The notes beneath the pieces were generated by a model. The model was not told the origin of the DNA. It saw nothing but the letters and a program-made list of their open reading frames with translations, and ran no database searches. Source: NORP309 sp964564165 (lineage in GTDB: Bacteria; Pseudomonadota; Gammaproteobacteria; Xanthomonadales; Marinicellaceae). Taken from it: 30,050 bases of DNA. The DNA lies in contig CAZLZZ010000022.1 in NCBI GenBank assembly GCA_964564165.1, forward strand, positions 1-30,050, in the 5' to 3' direction. Within the stretch, counting starts at the first letter, position 1. Every line of letters begins with the position of its first letter. A program made the position numbers and the translations under genes. This document shows, one piece after another, positions 1-7,571 of this stretch.

Positions 1-315
1 CCGTATGTGAGCGAAGCCGAATACCAAGAGTTACCCGATGAATACAAAACTGAGCCGAAATTAGGGTTGGTTGCCGAACTTGATGGTCTAAAAATCCCAG
101 TAGAAATCATGTTAAAAGCACCGGAATACTTGTCTAAAGATGGTGTGCTGTTTCTAGAAGTGGGTTATTCAGATGAATTGCTTGAATCAACGTTTCCAGA
201 GGTTCCATTTGAATGGGTTGTATTTGAAAATGGTGGCGATGGCGTTTGTGTTTTTGATCGCAAAACCCTGATCACACATAAAAATTTGTTCGAATCTTTT
301 TTAAATCATATCTAA
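1..315 (+). CDS. prmB: 50S ribosomal protein L3 glutamine methyltransferase PrmB, 3' fragment
   Basis: This is the C-terminal ~104 residues of PrmB, which methylates a glutamine of ribosomal protein L3 using S-adenosylmethionine. The reading frame is open from base 1 and begins Pro-Tyr-Val, which I read as the end of the NPPYV substrate-binding motif; the Rossmann core lies outside the window. The rest matches the family: LPDEYKTEPKLGL, then DGVLFLEVG, then FEWVVFENGGDGVCVF. The GTG at 7 is an internal valine, not a start. The prmB-aroC neighbourhood seen here is also present in E. coli. The call is from motif recognition. The only uncertainty is the missing 5' part. Confidence 0.9.
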   Translation, partial: PYVSEAEYQELPDEYKTEPKLGLVAELDGLKIPVEIMLKAPEYLSKDGVLFLEVGYSDELLESTFPEVPFEWVVFENGGDGVCVFDRKTLITHKNLFESFLNHI

Positions 316-383
316 ATTTTAGAAATTTGTTAATTTTAAATCGGCATATTGTGATAGCATGCTAGTTTTTTAGGAATAATGCC

Positions 384-1043
384 GTGAAAAAATATCTTTT
401 TATTGTTGTACTCAATGTTATCTTTGTTCCACTTGTTAACTCTTCACCATGGAAAGGGCAGTGGCTAAGTACTTTCGGTAAAATTAATTTTATTGAATAC
501 AAGACAGCTTATAAAGACACCTCTCTGTTGTTTGGTAACTATGCAAAAAATGGTTTTATTATGGGGGTTTCTGTTGCCGATGAATTACATGGTGTTTTTT
601 ATGATGCAAAATTAAAAAAACAAGGATCGTTTGTTTTTAAACTCAATGACAAGCAGAACGGTTACAAAGGAGACTGGTATTTTGATGATATTGATAAAAT
701 GCTTAAATGGAACGGTTCTAAAATGATTGAAACTAAAGTATTGCCTGTTGCTGGAATTGATAGAAATAGGAATATTGAAGGCACATGGAATACAAACTTT
801 GGGCAACTCGTCTTATCTCAGGAGGAAGTTTATGTGCAAGGGAAATATGATACTAAGGGGAAAATCCATGCAGTTTTTAATCAAGAAAACGGAATAATTT
901 TTGGTTTTTTCACCAATAAAGAAAGGTGGGGTTTGCTTAAGTTTCAGTTAAACGACGAGAAACGGGCATTTAAAGGCCAGTGGACGTGGGAAACCAATGC
1001 TTGGTCTAATCAAAAATGGGATGGGCAAAAGATTGATATATAA
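384..1043 (+). CDS. Secreted protein with two internal repeats, unknown function
   Basis: I do not recognise a named family. Start is GTG at 384, with AGGA at 372-375 as ribosome binding site 8 bases upstream. Residues 1-20 are a typical Sec signal peptide (KK, then a hydrophobic run ending NSS). The mature part is two copies of one ~85-residue module, roughly residues 25-113 and 133-217. Each has G-x-W near the start followed by FG, a central G-N/K-Y, then F-x-L-N-D, KG-x-W and a closing W-(N/D)-G. The many aromatic and short beta-like stretches suggest a small periplasmic or secreted beta-barrel or beta-sandwich (inference). It sits alone between prmB and aroC, genes that are often adjacent elsewhere, so it is probably an insertion in this lineage. 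Confidence 0.8.
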   Translation: MKKYLFIVVLNVIFVPLVNSSPWKGQWLSTFGKINFIEYKTAYKDTSLLFGNYAKNGFIMGVSVADELHGVFYDAKLKKQGSFVFKLNDKQNGYKGDWYFDDIDKMLKWNGSKMIETKVLPVAGIDRNRNIEGTWNTNFGQLVLSQEEVYVQGKYDTKGKIHAVFNQENGIIFGFFTNKERWGLLKFQLNDEKRAFKGQWTWETNAWSNQKWDGQKIDI

Positions 1044-1044
1044 A

Positions 1045-1100
1045 CGCCAATTAGACAGTATTCTAATTCGAGTTTCTATATCGAGATTTGGATAATAAAT
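1045..1100 (+). repeat. Dispersed repeat W, copy 1
   Basis: Directly after the stop codon of the small secreted protein there is a ~55-bp sequence whose core (1068-1100) matches two other places in the window: 24125-24157 in the same orientation and 23747-23780 inverted. The shared core reads approximately TCGnGTTTnTATATnGnnAT followed by TTGG and an AT-rich end. The match to copy 3 extends further upstream, to about 1045. It is noncoding and I see no transposase near it. Confidence 0.6.
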
Positions 1101-1121
1101 ACATTTCACCTGATTGTTTTA

Positions 1122-1149
1122 GGCTTTTGCTTAGAAAAGTTGCTAAAAT
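1122..1149 (+). promoter_or_regulatory. Putative aroC promoter with extended -10
   Basis: TGCTAAAAT at 1141-1149 is an extended -10 (TG-n-TAAAAT). The -35 region (GGCTTT, 1122-1127, 16-base spacing) is poor, as is common for extended -10 promoters. The same ten-base context, TTGCTAAAATG, precedes thiI at 27186-27196. The aroC start lies 33 bases downstream. Confidence 0.4.
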
Positions 1150-1182
1150 GCCAAGCATTAATAGAAAGTTAACGGGTATGTT

Positions 1183-2247
1183 ATGTCATTCAATTCATTT
1201 GGGAAATTATTAAAGATAACCACTTTTGGAGAGTCGCACGGGCCGATGATTGGTTGTGTGATTGATGGTTTTCCAGCAGGTATGGAAATTGCCGTTGAAG
1301 AGATAAAAGTCGAACTTCTCAGGCGAGCCACAGGAAAATCCAGACACACCTCACAACGCAAAGAAAAAGACGATGTAAAAATCGTGTCAGGTGTATTTGA
1401 AGGTGTTACAACCGGCATGCCTATCTCTTTGTTAATTGAAAATACCGATGCCCGTTCAAAAGATTATTCAACTATTAAAGATCAGTTCCGTCCAGGGCAT
1501 GCCGATTACACCTATTGGCACAAGTTTGGTATTCGGGATTATCGCGGTGGGGGACGTTCTTCGGCACGAGAAACAACTATGCGTGTTGCCGCAGGAGCTT
1601 TGGCAAAAAAATGGTTGAAATTACATTTCAATATTGAAATTACTGGTTGGTTGGCTCAATTGGGCACAGTCATCATTGATAAAGTTGATTTACAAGAAAC
1701 TGAAAACAACCCGTTTTTTTGCCCCAACAATTCCCAAGTACAAGAATTAGAAGAATATATGGATGCTTTGAGAAAGTCAGGTGATTCGGTTGGTGCCAAT
1801 ATTGGGGTGCAAGCAATCAATATGCCGGTTGGTTTGGGCGAACCGGTGTATGGTAAGCTTGATGCGGATATTGCCAGCGCAATGATGAGTATTAATGCCA
1901 CCAAAGGCGTGGAAATTGGCGCAGGGTTTGAATGTGTGGTACAAAATGGTTCTGTACATCGTGACGAAATAGTAGATGGCGAATTTCTATCCAATCATGC
2001 TGGAGGAATACTCGGGGGGATTAGTTCGGGACAGGATGTTTTGGTTAATGTGGCCTTTAAACCGACTTCTAGTTTGCGATTGCCGGCAAAATCAGTTGAT
2101 AAGTTTGGCAACAATGTAACGGTTATAACAAAGGGTAGGCATGATCCTTGTGTGGGAATTCGAGCAGTGCCTATTGTAGAGTCTATGCTGTCATTGGTGT
2201 TGATGGACCACATTTTAAGAAATAATGCTTTGTGCGGCAAATATTAA
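1183..2247 (+). CDS. aroC: Chorismate synthase
   Basis: AroC converts 5-enolpyruvylshikimate-3-phosphate to chorismate in the cytoplasm, the last step of the shikimate pathway; it needs reduced FMN. The 354-residue product has family-typical length and signatures in order: FGESHG near the N-terminus, then PGHADYTYWHKFGIRDYRGG, the RSSARET segment, GGISSGQ and, near the C-terminus, GRHDPCVGIRAVPI. ATG 1183 is the only start in frame that leaves the N-terminal motif intact; the ribosome binding site (GGG at 1174-1176) is weak. The gene follows prmB with one small gene between. Its product feeds tryptophan synthesis, whose final genes are 5 kb downstream. Confidence 0.97.
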   Translation: MSFNSFGKLLKITTFGESHGPMIGCVIDGFPAGMEIAVEEIKVELLRRATGKSRHTSQRKEKDDVKIVSGVFEGVTTGMPISLLIENTDARSKDYSTIKDQFRPGHADYTYWHKFGIRDYRGGGRSSARETTMRVAAGALAKKWLKLHFNIEITGWLAQLGTVIIDKVDLQETENNPFFCPNNSQVQELEEYMDALRKSGDSVGANIGVQAINMPVGLGEPVYGKLDADIASAMMSINATKGVEIGAGFECVVQNGSVHRDEIVDGEFLSNHAGGILGGISSGQDVLVNVAFKPTSSLRLPAKSVDKFGNNVTVITKGRHDPCVGIRAVPIVESMLSLVLMDHILRNNALCGKY

Positions 2248-2284
2248 TTTAGCCGTAAGAATAAAAGTAAGGATAAAAACAAAA

Positions 2285-3307
2285 ATGAAAAAGAAATACA
2301 ATATTGCAGTAGTTGGCGCCACAGGGGCTGTTGGAGAAGTAATGCTTTCAATTTTAAAAGAAAGAAAATTTCCAATCGATAGAATTTATGCATTGGCCAG
2401 CAGTAGAAGTACCCATAAAAGAGTCCAATATGGAGGAAGAACTCTAAAAGTTCAAGATTTAGATAAGTTCGACTTCAACCAAGTAGATATTGCCTTGTTT
2501 TCAGCAGGAGGTTCGGTTTCTGAAAAATATGCACCAATCGCAGGCAATACTGGCTGTATAGTTATTGATAATACTTCGCACTTTAGAAGGGACTATGATA
2601 TTCCTCTGGTTATTCCTGAAGTAAACCCCGAAGCGTTAGAAAACTATAAACCCAGAAATATTATTGCCAACCCCAATTGTTCGACTATACAAATGCTGGT
2701 CGCTTTGGCTCCTATTCATAACGCAGTGGGGATAAAACGCATTAATGTTGCTACTTATCAAGCAGTATCAGGGGCAGGAACTCCAGGAATCAATGAATTG
2801 GCAAAACAAACCACAGCATTGTTGAGTTTTCAAGATATTGAGCCCAGTGTGTTTTCGGCTGAAATTGCGTTCAATGTTATTCCTCAAATTGACAGTATTC
2901 AAGATAATGGTTATACACGCGAAGAGATGAAAATGGTTTGGGAGACACAAAAAATATTAGATAAAAATATTTTGGTAAACCCAACGTGTGTGAGAGTGCC
3001 TGTTTTTTATGGACATTCTGAGGCTGTTCATATAGAAACAGAAAAGAACATCAGTGTGCAAGAAGTATTAGACTTGTTAACCAGTGCCAGTGGGGTGAAA
3101 ATAGTTGATGATGTAGAGAGCTTGACATTTCCCACGCCAAAGAAAACCAGTTCAGGAAAAGATGCTGTGTTTGTGGGCAGAATTCGAAAAGATATTTCTT
3201 GTAAAAATGGCTTAAATCTCTGGGTTGTGTCCGATAATATACGCAAAGGGGCTGCATTGAATAGTGTGCAAATAGCAGAAGAAATGATAAAAATGCAGCT
3301 TATTTAG
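2285..3307 (+). CDS. asd: Aspartate-semialdehyde dehydrogenase
   Basis: Asd reduces aspartyl phosphate to aspartate semialdehyde with NADPH, feeding lysine, diaminopimelate, threonine and methionine synthesis. The 340-residue protein starts KKKYNIAVVGATGAVGE, the nucleotide-binding glycine loop. The catalytic cysteine is C132 in NPNCSTIQ, and the active-site histidine is probably H244 in FYGHSEAVH. Retention of the cysteine separates it from the inactive Usg paralogues found at the same locus in Pseudomonas. I chose ATG 2285, with TAAGGA at 2268-2273 upstream. A longer frame reaches back to 2225 inside the end of aroC but adds 20 residues with no counterpart in the family. The asd-fimV-truA order is conserved in many Gammaproteobacteria. 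Confidence 0.94.
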   Translation: MKKKYNIAVVGATGAVGEVMLSILKERKFPIDRIYALASSRSTHKRVQYGGRTLKVQDLDKFDFNQVDIALFSAGGSVSEKYAPIAGNTGCIVIDNTSHFRRDYDIPLVIPEVNPEALENYKPRNIIANPNCSTIQMLVALAPIHNAVGIKRINVATYQAVSGAGTPGINELAKQTTALLSFQDIEPSVFSAEIAFNVIPQIDSIQDNGYTREEMKMVWETQKILDKNILVNPTCVRVPVFYGHSEAVHIETEKNISVQEVLDLLTSASGVKIVDDVESLTFPTPKKTSSGKDAVFVGRIRKDISCKNGLNLWVVSDNIRKGAALNSVQIAEEMIKMQLI

Positions 3308-3355
3308 TAACTTAGCGCACTTTTTTAATATTAATTCTTGGATTGTTAACAAATT

Positions 3356-3383
3356 TTGGTTAATATTAAAGTAATTGTATAAA
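3356..3383 (+). promoter_or_regulatory. Putative fimV promoter
   Basis: TTGGTT (3356-3361) and TATAAA (3378-3383) are separated by 16 bases in an AT-rich gap upstream of fimV. A strong ribosome binding site (GGAG, 3408-3411) follows, six bases before the ATG at 3418. Confidence 0.4.
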
Positions 3384-3417
3384 AACATAATTTTCATTGA
3401 GTTGTACGGAGCCATAA

Positions 3418-6042
3418 ATGAATAAGAAATTTAGAAAACTAATCCTTCCTGCCAGTTTGCTTATTGCATCACAGTCCTTTGCTTTGGGTTTGGGTGGTTT
3501 GCAGATTGATTCGTCATTAGACGAAGTCTTAAGTGGGGAAATTCCTTTCATTATTGACAGCTCAGAAGAAATTGAAAGTATTGAGGTTTCAGTGGCTTCT
3601 TTTGCTGAATATAAAAAAGTTAACTTAGATAAATCTTATGTTCCAACCAATATCCAAGTGGAAGTTGTTGAAAGAAATGGACAGAAATATGTTCAGGTTT
3701 CTTCAGTAGGGCCTGTCAGTGAGCCTATCGTTTCTTTGTTGTTGGTCGTCGATTGGTCAAATGGGCGCCTATTAAGAGAATTTACAATACTATTAGATCC
3801 ACCACTTTTCAACAATACTCAGACCAACGAGTATTCAAAACCGGTAGAAACAAACACCTATGTTGCTCCTCAACAAATTGAAAGCCAGTCACAACCAGTA
3901 ACTCAAACCAGTAGACAAGCTAGTAGACAAATAAGTGCAAGTAACTATACTGGTTCAAGCCAAATAGTTGTTGAATCTGGTGATACCTTGTGGAGAATAG
4001 CCAGTCGTTACAATGATGGGAGTAGCACGCAGCAAATGATGGTGGCAATATTCAACAATAACTCGGAAGCTTTTTTAAATGACGATATGAATCAATTGAG
4101 AAAAGGAGCCGTCCTAACTATTCCTGACTCAGATCAAGTTTCAATGATTTCTAATGGTCAGGCGGTTTCTGAAGTTAGGTCTCATATGCAAAAGTGGTCA
4201 AGATTGCAAACGGCAGATTCTTCAACGAATTCAAATAATTCTTCTACAACTGATTTCGGCATTGAGTTGGTGCCTCCCAGTGATTCAGACTCTTCTGAAA
4301 GTTATAACTCATCTGGAACTTCAACAAGTAGCAGGGTAAATACGAAGACTATTGCAGATTTAAACAGAGCAAAAGAAGAATTGATTAGTTCAAGTTTGGA
4401 GAACTCGGAGCTGTCAAGCCGGGTCAGCGAATTAGAAAGAATTATTGAAGATCAAAAACTTGCACTTTCTTTAAAAGACTCAGACTTGGCTCAATTACAA
4501 GAAATGCTCAAAGAAGATGGAGAAATGGATCCAACATCTTTAGATACAATGTCCGATACGATGTCAGAGACTATGTCAGATACGCCTTCCGATACCATGA
4601 CAACTGATGATGTGTGGGATGATATGCAATCAGATTCTACTGAAATGTCTGATATTTCAGGGTCTGAAAGCATGGATGATACAAACTCAGAGATGATGGA
4701 TGATTCTGAAATGGTTGATGAAACGATGCATGAAGACAGCATGGAAGACAGTATGGACTCAGAAACCAGCGACACTGTAGTGATAGAAGATGTTGAACAA
4801 GACACTTTAGATACTCAGCCTGATATTGCTCAGCCAATTAAGAAAGAGCCATCATTTTTAGAAAAAATAATGCAGTACAAATTTGAAGGTTTGATCGGTC
4901 TAGGTGCTTTGTTGTTGGGTTTGTTGGGTTTTGTATTCTTTAAACGCAGAGGAGAAAATGCTTCATCTGATGCTGATGGGTTTTTAGACAGTATTTCTAA
5001 TGATGGCGATAACGATGGTGACAACAATGTTGATTTGGATGATTTTAATTCATCACTGGATAGTAACTCTACCGAGCTTGATCTAACAAATTTAGAGGAT
5101 TTTGATGATCTGGATGATTTAGATGATTTAGAAGATCGGGAATTGTCAGAAGTTACGCAACAAGGCGAAGACTTATCTGAAGAAGTACCTGAAGTTGTAG
5201 TTATGAATGATTCTGAAGATGAGTTAAATGATGGACTTGATGATGATTTAGCCGATTTAGATGAATTGGATTTGGATTTGGAGTTTGGCTTAGACGATGA
5301 TTTAGAATCGGATTCTGAACCATCTGAGCAAACCGATGATGATTCTGAAAATACAGAGCTGGAGTTTGATCTTGAAGAGGACTTGTCTGAAGAGCAAGAA
5401 GAAAAGGATTCTGAAGACTTGTCTCTGGATTTTGAATTAGATGATTTGGATTTGGATGACGAGTCAAGTGATGAGTTTGAATTTGATCTTGATGTAAGCT
5501 CAGAAGATTTGGATAAAGTGACAGATGACCCTGAAGAGTTGGACGAGTTGGTTTTTGATACTGGAGAAAGAACAATTGTGGATGCAGTCGAAACTATTGG
5601 CGATGAAGTCCAAGAAGTTGCAGATGTGGACAATGATGACTTGCCAGACTTAGAGTTTGACCTGTCTGATGATTTGTTTGATACAGATGATTTGGATCTT
5701 GGACTGGACTCAGAATCAGACTCCGATTCTATAGAAAAGGATGACGTAACCGAGCTCAATTTAGAATCATTGGATGAAGAAAATTTAGCTTCAGAATTCA
5801 ATCTTGATGACTCTGGTGATGTTGAAGAGCCGGATGAAGATGTTGATATTGGATTAGATTTTGATGATCTTGCCAGTGATGATGATGATGCGATAGATAC
5901 AAAGCTAGACTTGGCTAAAGCTTATTTTGAAATGGGTGATGTAGATGGCGCACAACAAATGGTTAATGAAATCATTGAAGAAGGCAATGATGAACAGAAA
6001 TCCAAAGCTGAAGAACTAAAGACTGAAATAGAAGGTTCGTAA
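3418..6042 (+). CDS. fimV: FimV-like polar hub / peptidoglycan-binding membrane protein
   Basis: FimV family proteins sit at the cell pole and organise type IV pili, twitching and local cyclic nucleotide signalling. The 874-residue protein has a signal peptide (1-22) and the FimV N-terminal region LGGLQIDSSLDEVLSGEI. A LysM domain at about 182-237 (VESGDTLWRIASRYN) should bind peptidoglycan. A coiled coil lies at about 311-365 and a transmembrane segment at about 488-508, followed by FKRR. The last ~360 residues are cytoplasmic and overwhelmingly Asp/Glu/Ser/Leu. The C-terminal ~48 residues (TKLDLAKAYFEMGD onward) are the conserved TPR-like FimV cap. Residues 376-394 are a short tandem repeat. 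The position between asd and truA is the standard one for fimV. Serine-rich open frames on the other strand are shadows of the acidic repeats. Confidence 0.93.
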   Translation: MNKKFRKLILPASLLIASQSFALGLGGLQIDSSLDEVLSGEIPFIIDSSEEIESIEVSVASFAEYKKVNLDKSYVPTNIQVEVVERNGQKYVQVSSVGPVSEPIVSLLLVVDWSNGRLLREFTILLDPPLFNNTQTNEYSKPVETNTYVAPQQIESQSQPVTQTSRQASRQISASNYTGSSQIVVESGDTLWRIASRYNDGSSTQQMMVAIFNNNSEAFLNDDMNQLRKGAVLTIPDSDQVSMISNGQAVSEVRSHMQKWSRLQTADSSTNSNNSSTTDFGIELVPPSDSDSSESYNSSGTSTSSRVNTKTIADLNRAKEELISSSLENSELSSRVSELERIIEDQKLALSLKDSDLAQLQEMLKEDGEMDPTSLDTMSDTMSETMSDTPSDTMTTDDVWDDMQSDSTEMSDISGSESMDDTNSEMMDDSEMVDETMHEDSMEDSMDSETSDTVVIEDVEQDTLDTQPDIAQPIKKEPSFLEKIMQYKFEGLIGLGALLLGLLGFVFFKRRGENASSDADGFLDSISNDGDNDGDNNVDLDDFNSSLDSNSTELDLTNLEDFDDLDDLDDLEDRELSEVTQQGEDLSEEVPEVVVMNDSEDELNDGLDDDLADLDELDLDLEFGLDDDLESDSEPSEQTDDDSENTELEFDLEEDLSEEQEEKDSEDLSLDFELDDLDLDDESSDEFEFDLDVSSEDLDKVTDDPEELDELVFDTGERTIVDAVETIGDEVQEVADVDNDDLPDLEFDLSDDLFDTDDLDLGLDSESDSDSIEKDDVTELNLESLDEENLASEFNLDDSGDVEEPDEDVDIGLDFDDLASDDDDAIDTKLDLAKAYFEMGDVDGAQQMVNEIIEEGNDEQKSKAEELKTEIEGS
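4543..4599 (+). repeat. Five imperfect 12-bp repeats inside fimV
   Basis: Imperfect copies of a 12-base unit of the form GAtACnATGTCn encode D-T-M-S five times over (the last shortened; variants E-T-M-S and D-T-P-S), residues 376-394, just after the coiled coil. The unit keeps frame, so copy-number changes would alter linker length only. Confidence 0.75.
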
Positions 6043-6046
6043 TCAC

Positions 6047-6087
6047 TTTTTTTTGATTGATCAATCAATCAATTAATTAATTAATTA
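6047..6087 (+). repeat. T8 tract, palindrome and tetranucleotide repeat between fimV and truA
   Basis: After the fimV stop come eight T (6047-6054), the palindrome GATTGATCAATC (6055-6066) and a run grading from ATCA units into four AATT units (6071-6086). It is noncoding and upstream of the truA-trp-accD-folC operon. Such tracts are prone to slippage. Confidence 0.75.
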
Positions 6088-6093
6088 TTCAAA

Positions 6094-6124
6094 AGGGGCT
6101 GTTGATGAATTTCTAACAGCCCTT
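6094..6124 (+). terminator. Hairpin between fimV and truA, possible weak terminator
   Basis: GGGCTGTT (6096-6103) pairs with AACAGCCC (6115-6122) around an 11-base loop; a G-T and an A-T pair can extend it to 10 bp. An A run precedes it but no U tract follows, so it may only attenuate, or stabilise the fimV mRNA end. Confidence 0.4.
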
Positions 6125-6166
6125 CTAAATTCAGATGAAAAGAAATAAATTTCAAAAATATATATA

Positions 6167-6961
6167 ATGAGATATGCATGCGGTGTTGAGTATGATGGGC
6201 ATGGTTTTTTGGGCTTTCAAACACAGGTCCAAGAACCGACTATTCAGAATTGTTTAGAAAAAGCCATCGCCAAAGTTGCCAATCACAGTGTTAGGTTAAC
6301 TTGTTCTGGTCGTACCGATACAGGTGTCAGTGCAACGGCTCAGGTTATTCATTTTGATACCATTGCCGATAGAACGGATTACCAATGGATTATGGGTATA
6401 AATACCAACCTACCTAAAGGCATATCATTGCTTTGGGTAAAGCAAGTACCTGAAGGTTTTCATGCGCGATTTTCAGCGACTCAACGCAGTTATCAATATA
6501 CTATTTTAAATCGATGGATTAGACCCGCTATTAACCGCCACAGTTTAACTTGGGAAATGTTGCCATTGAATGAGGAGAAAATGCATAAAGCTGCACAATA
6601 CCTACTTGGAGAACATGATTTTAACGCCTTTAGATCATCTGCCTGCCAATCAAAAACGTCAATTAAGACCATCAACAGTATTTCAGTGGCTAGAAAAGGC
6701 AATAAAGTTATCATGAGTGTTGCCGCTACAGGTTTTTTGCATCACATGATTAGAAATATTATTGGCACTTTGATTCCCATAGGAAGGGGCGAAAGAAATA
6801 CCGAGTCAATGTTAGAGATACTCCAGAGCAAAGACAGAACCAAAGCTGGCATTACAGCAGCACCAAATGGCTTATCTTTTAATACAGTAAAGTATCCTAA
6901 AATATTCAACTTACCAGAAGGACCTATACCCGATCATTTGCAACAGCATTATGCAAAATAG
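6167..6961 (+). CDS. truA: tRNA pseudouridine(38-40) synthase TruA
   Basis: TruA converts uridines 38-40 in the anticodon arm of many tRNAs to pseudouridine. The 264-residue product has the usual length and the motifs VEYDGHGFLGFQ near the start, CSGRTDTGVSA with the catalytic Asp at residue 51, FHARFSA, and FLHHMIRNIIGTL near the end. ATG 6167 gives the expected N-terminus, but there is no recognisable Shine-Dalgarno sequence; a TATAAT (6163-6168) runs into the start codon. It is the first gene of a packed operon: its last 11 bases overlap trpF. Truncation is not apparent. Confidence 0.95.
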   Translation: MRYACGVEYDGHGFLGFQTQVQEPTIQNCLEKAIAKVANHSVRLTCSGRTDTGVSATAQVIHFDTIADRTDYQWIMGINTNLPKGISLLWVKQVPEGFHARFSATQRSYQYTILNRWIRPAINRHSLTWEMLPLNEEKMHKAAQYLLGEHDFNAFRSSACQSKTSIKTINSISVARKGNKVIMSVAATGFLHHMIRNIIGTLIPIGRGERNTESMLEILQSKDRTKAGITAAPNGLSFNTVKYPKIFNLPEGPIPDHLQQHYAK

Positions 6962-7571
6962 AGACTTTGTAAAGTTCTGTGGTATTACAAATACAAAAGA
7001 TGCCTTGATTGCTCAAGCTGCAGGTTGCGATGCCATCGGTTTTGTCTTTGTGAAAAAATCCAAAAGATTCGTGAGAATTGAAACATGCCAAACCATTTTA
7101 AACAACATTTCACCCAATATTTTAACCGTGGCATTATTTGCAGACAATTCAGAACAAGAAATTAGACATGTCTTGAAACATTGTAATATTCACGTCCTTC
7201 AGTTCCACGGCAATGAAAGTGCCGATTTCTGTAATCAGTGGCAAAGACCTTACTGGAAAGCCATTCCAATGGCAGATGGTGTGAATCCAATAGAATATTC
7301 AAAGAAATATGTTGATGCTGCGGGTTATTTAATTGATAATTATGGCTCTAAAAAATCTGGTGGAAGTGGCACTCGTTTTGACTGGGGTCAGTTGCCAAAA
7401 AACTTAGACAGCAAATGGATATTGGCAGGTGGCTTGAACCCTGAAAATATAGGTCAAGCGAAATCACTAACACAATTGAACAGTTTTGATGTAAGCTCAG
7501 GAATTGAAGAGTATCCAGGGAAAAAATCAGAAACTAAAATGATAAACTTTATAAAAAATTTACATGATTGA
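6951..7571 (+). CDS. trpF: Phosphoribosylanthranilate isomerase TrpF
   Basis: TrpF isomerises N-(5-phosphoribosyl)anthranilate to CdRP, the third step of tryptophan synthesis. The 206-residue TIM barrel shows the N-terminal motif VKFCGIT with the catalytic Cys at residue 10, VALFADN, VLQFHG, LIDNYG and the phosphate-binding end LAGGLNPENIG then FDVSSGIE. ATG 6951 lies within the end of truA (11-base overlap) and the stop overlaps trpB by 8 bases, so translation is probably coupled. It is monofunctional, not fused to TrpC as in enterics. trpC, trpD, trpE and trpG are not in the window. Confidence 0.96.
   Translation: MQNRDFVKFCGITNTKDALIAQAAGCDAIGFVFVKKSKRFVRIETCQTILNNISPNILTVALFADNSEQEIRHVLKHCNIHVLQFHGNESADFCNQWQRPYWKAIPMADGVNPIEYSKKYVDAAGYLIDNYGSKKSGGSGTRFDWGQLPKNLDSKWILAGGLNPENIGQAKSLTQLNSFDVSSGIEEYPGKKSETKMINFIKNLHD

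Noticed and set aside
4830..5801. Long serine-rich open frame on the minus strand opposite fimV
   Set aside because: It is the complement of GAT/GAA/TTG-rich acidic codons of fimV; composition is pure Ser/Lys/Asn low complexity with no start signals.
6094..6124. Strong rho-independent terminator after fimV
   Set aside because: The stem is good but no U tract follows, so I kept it only as a low-confidence hairpin.
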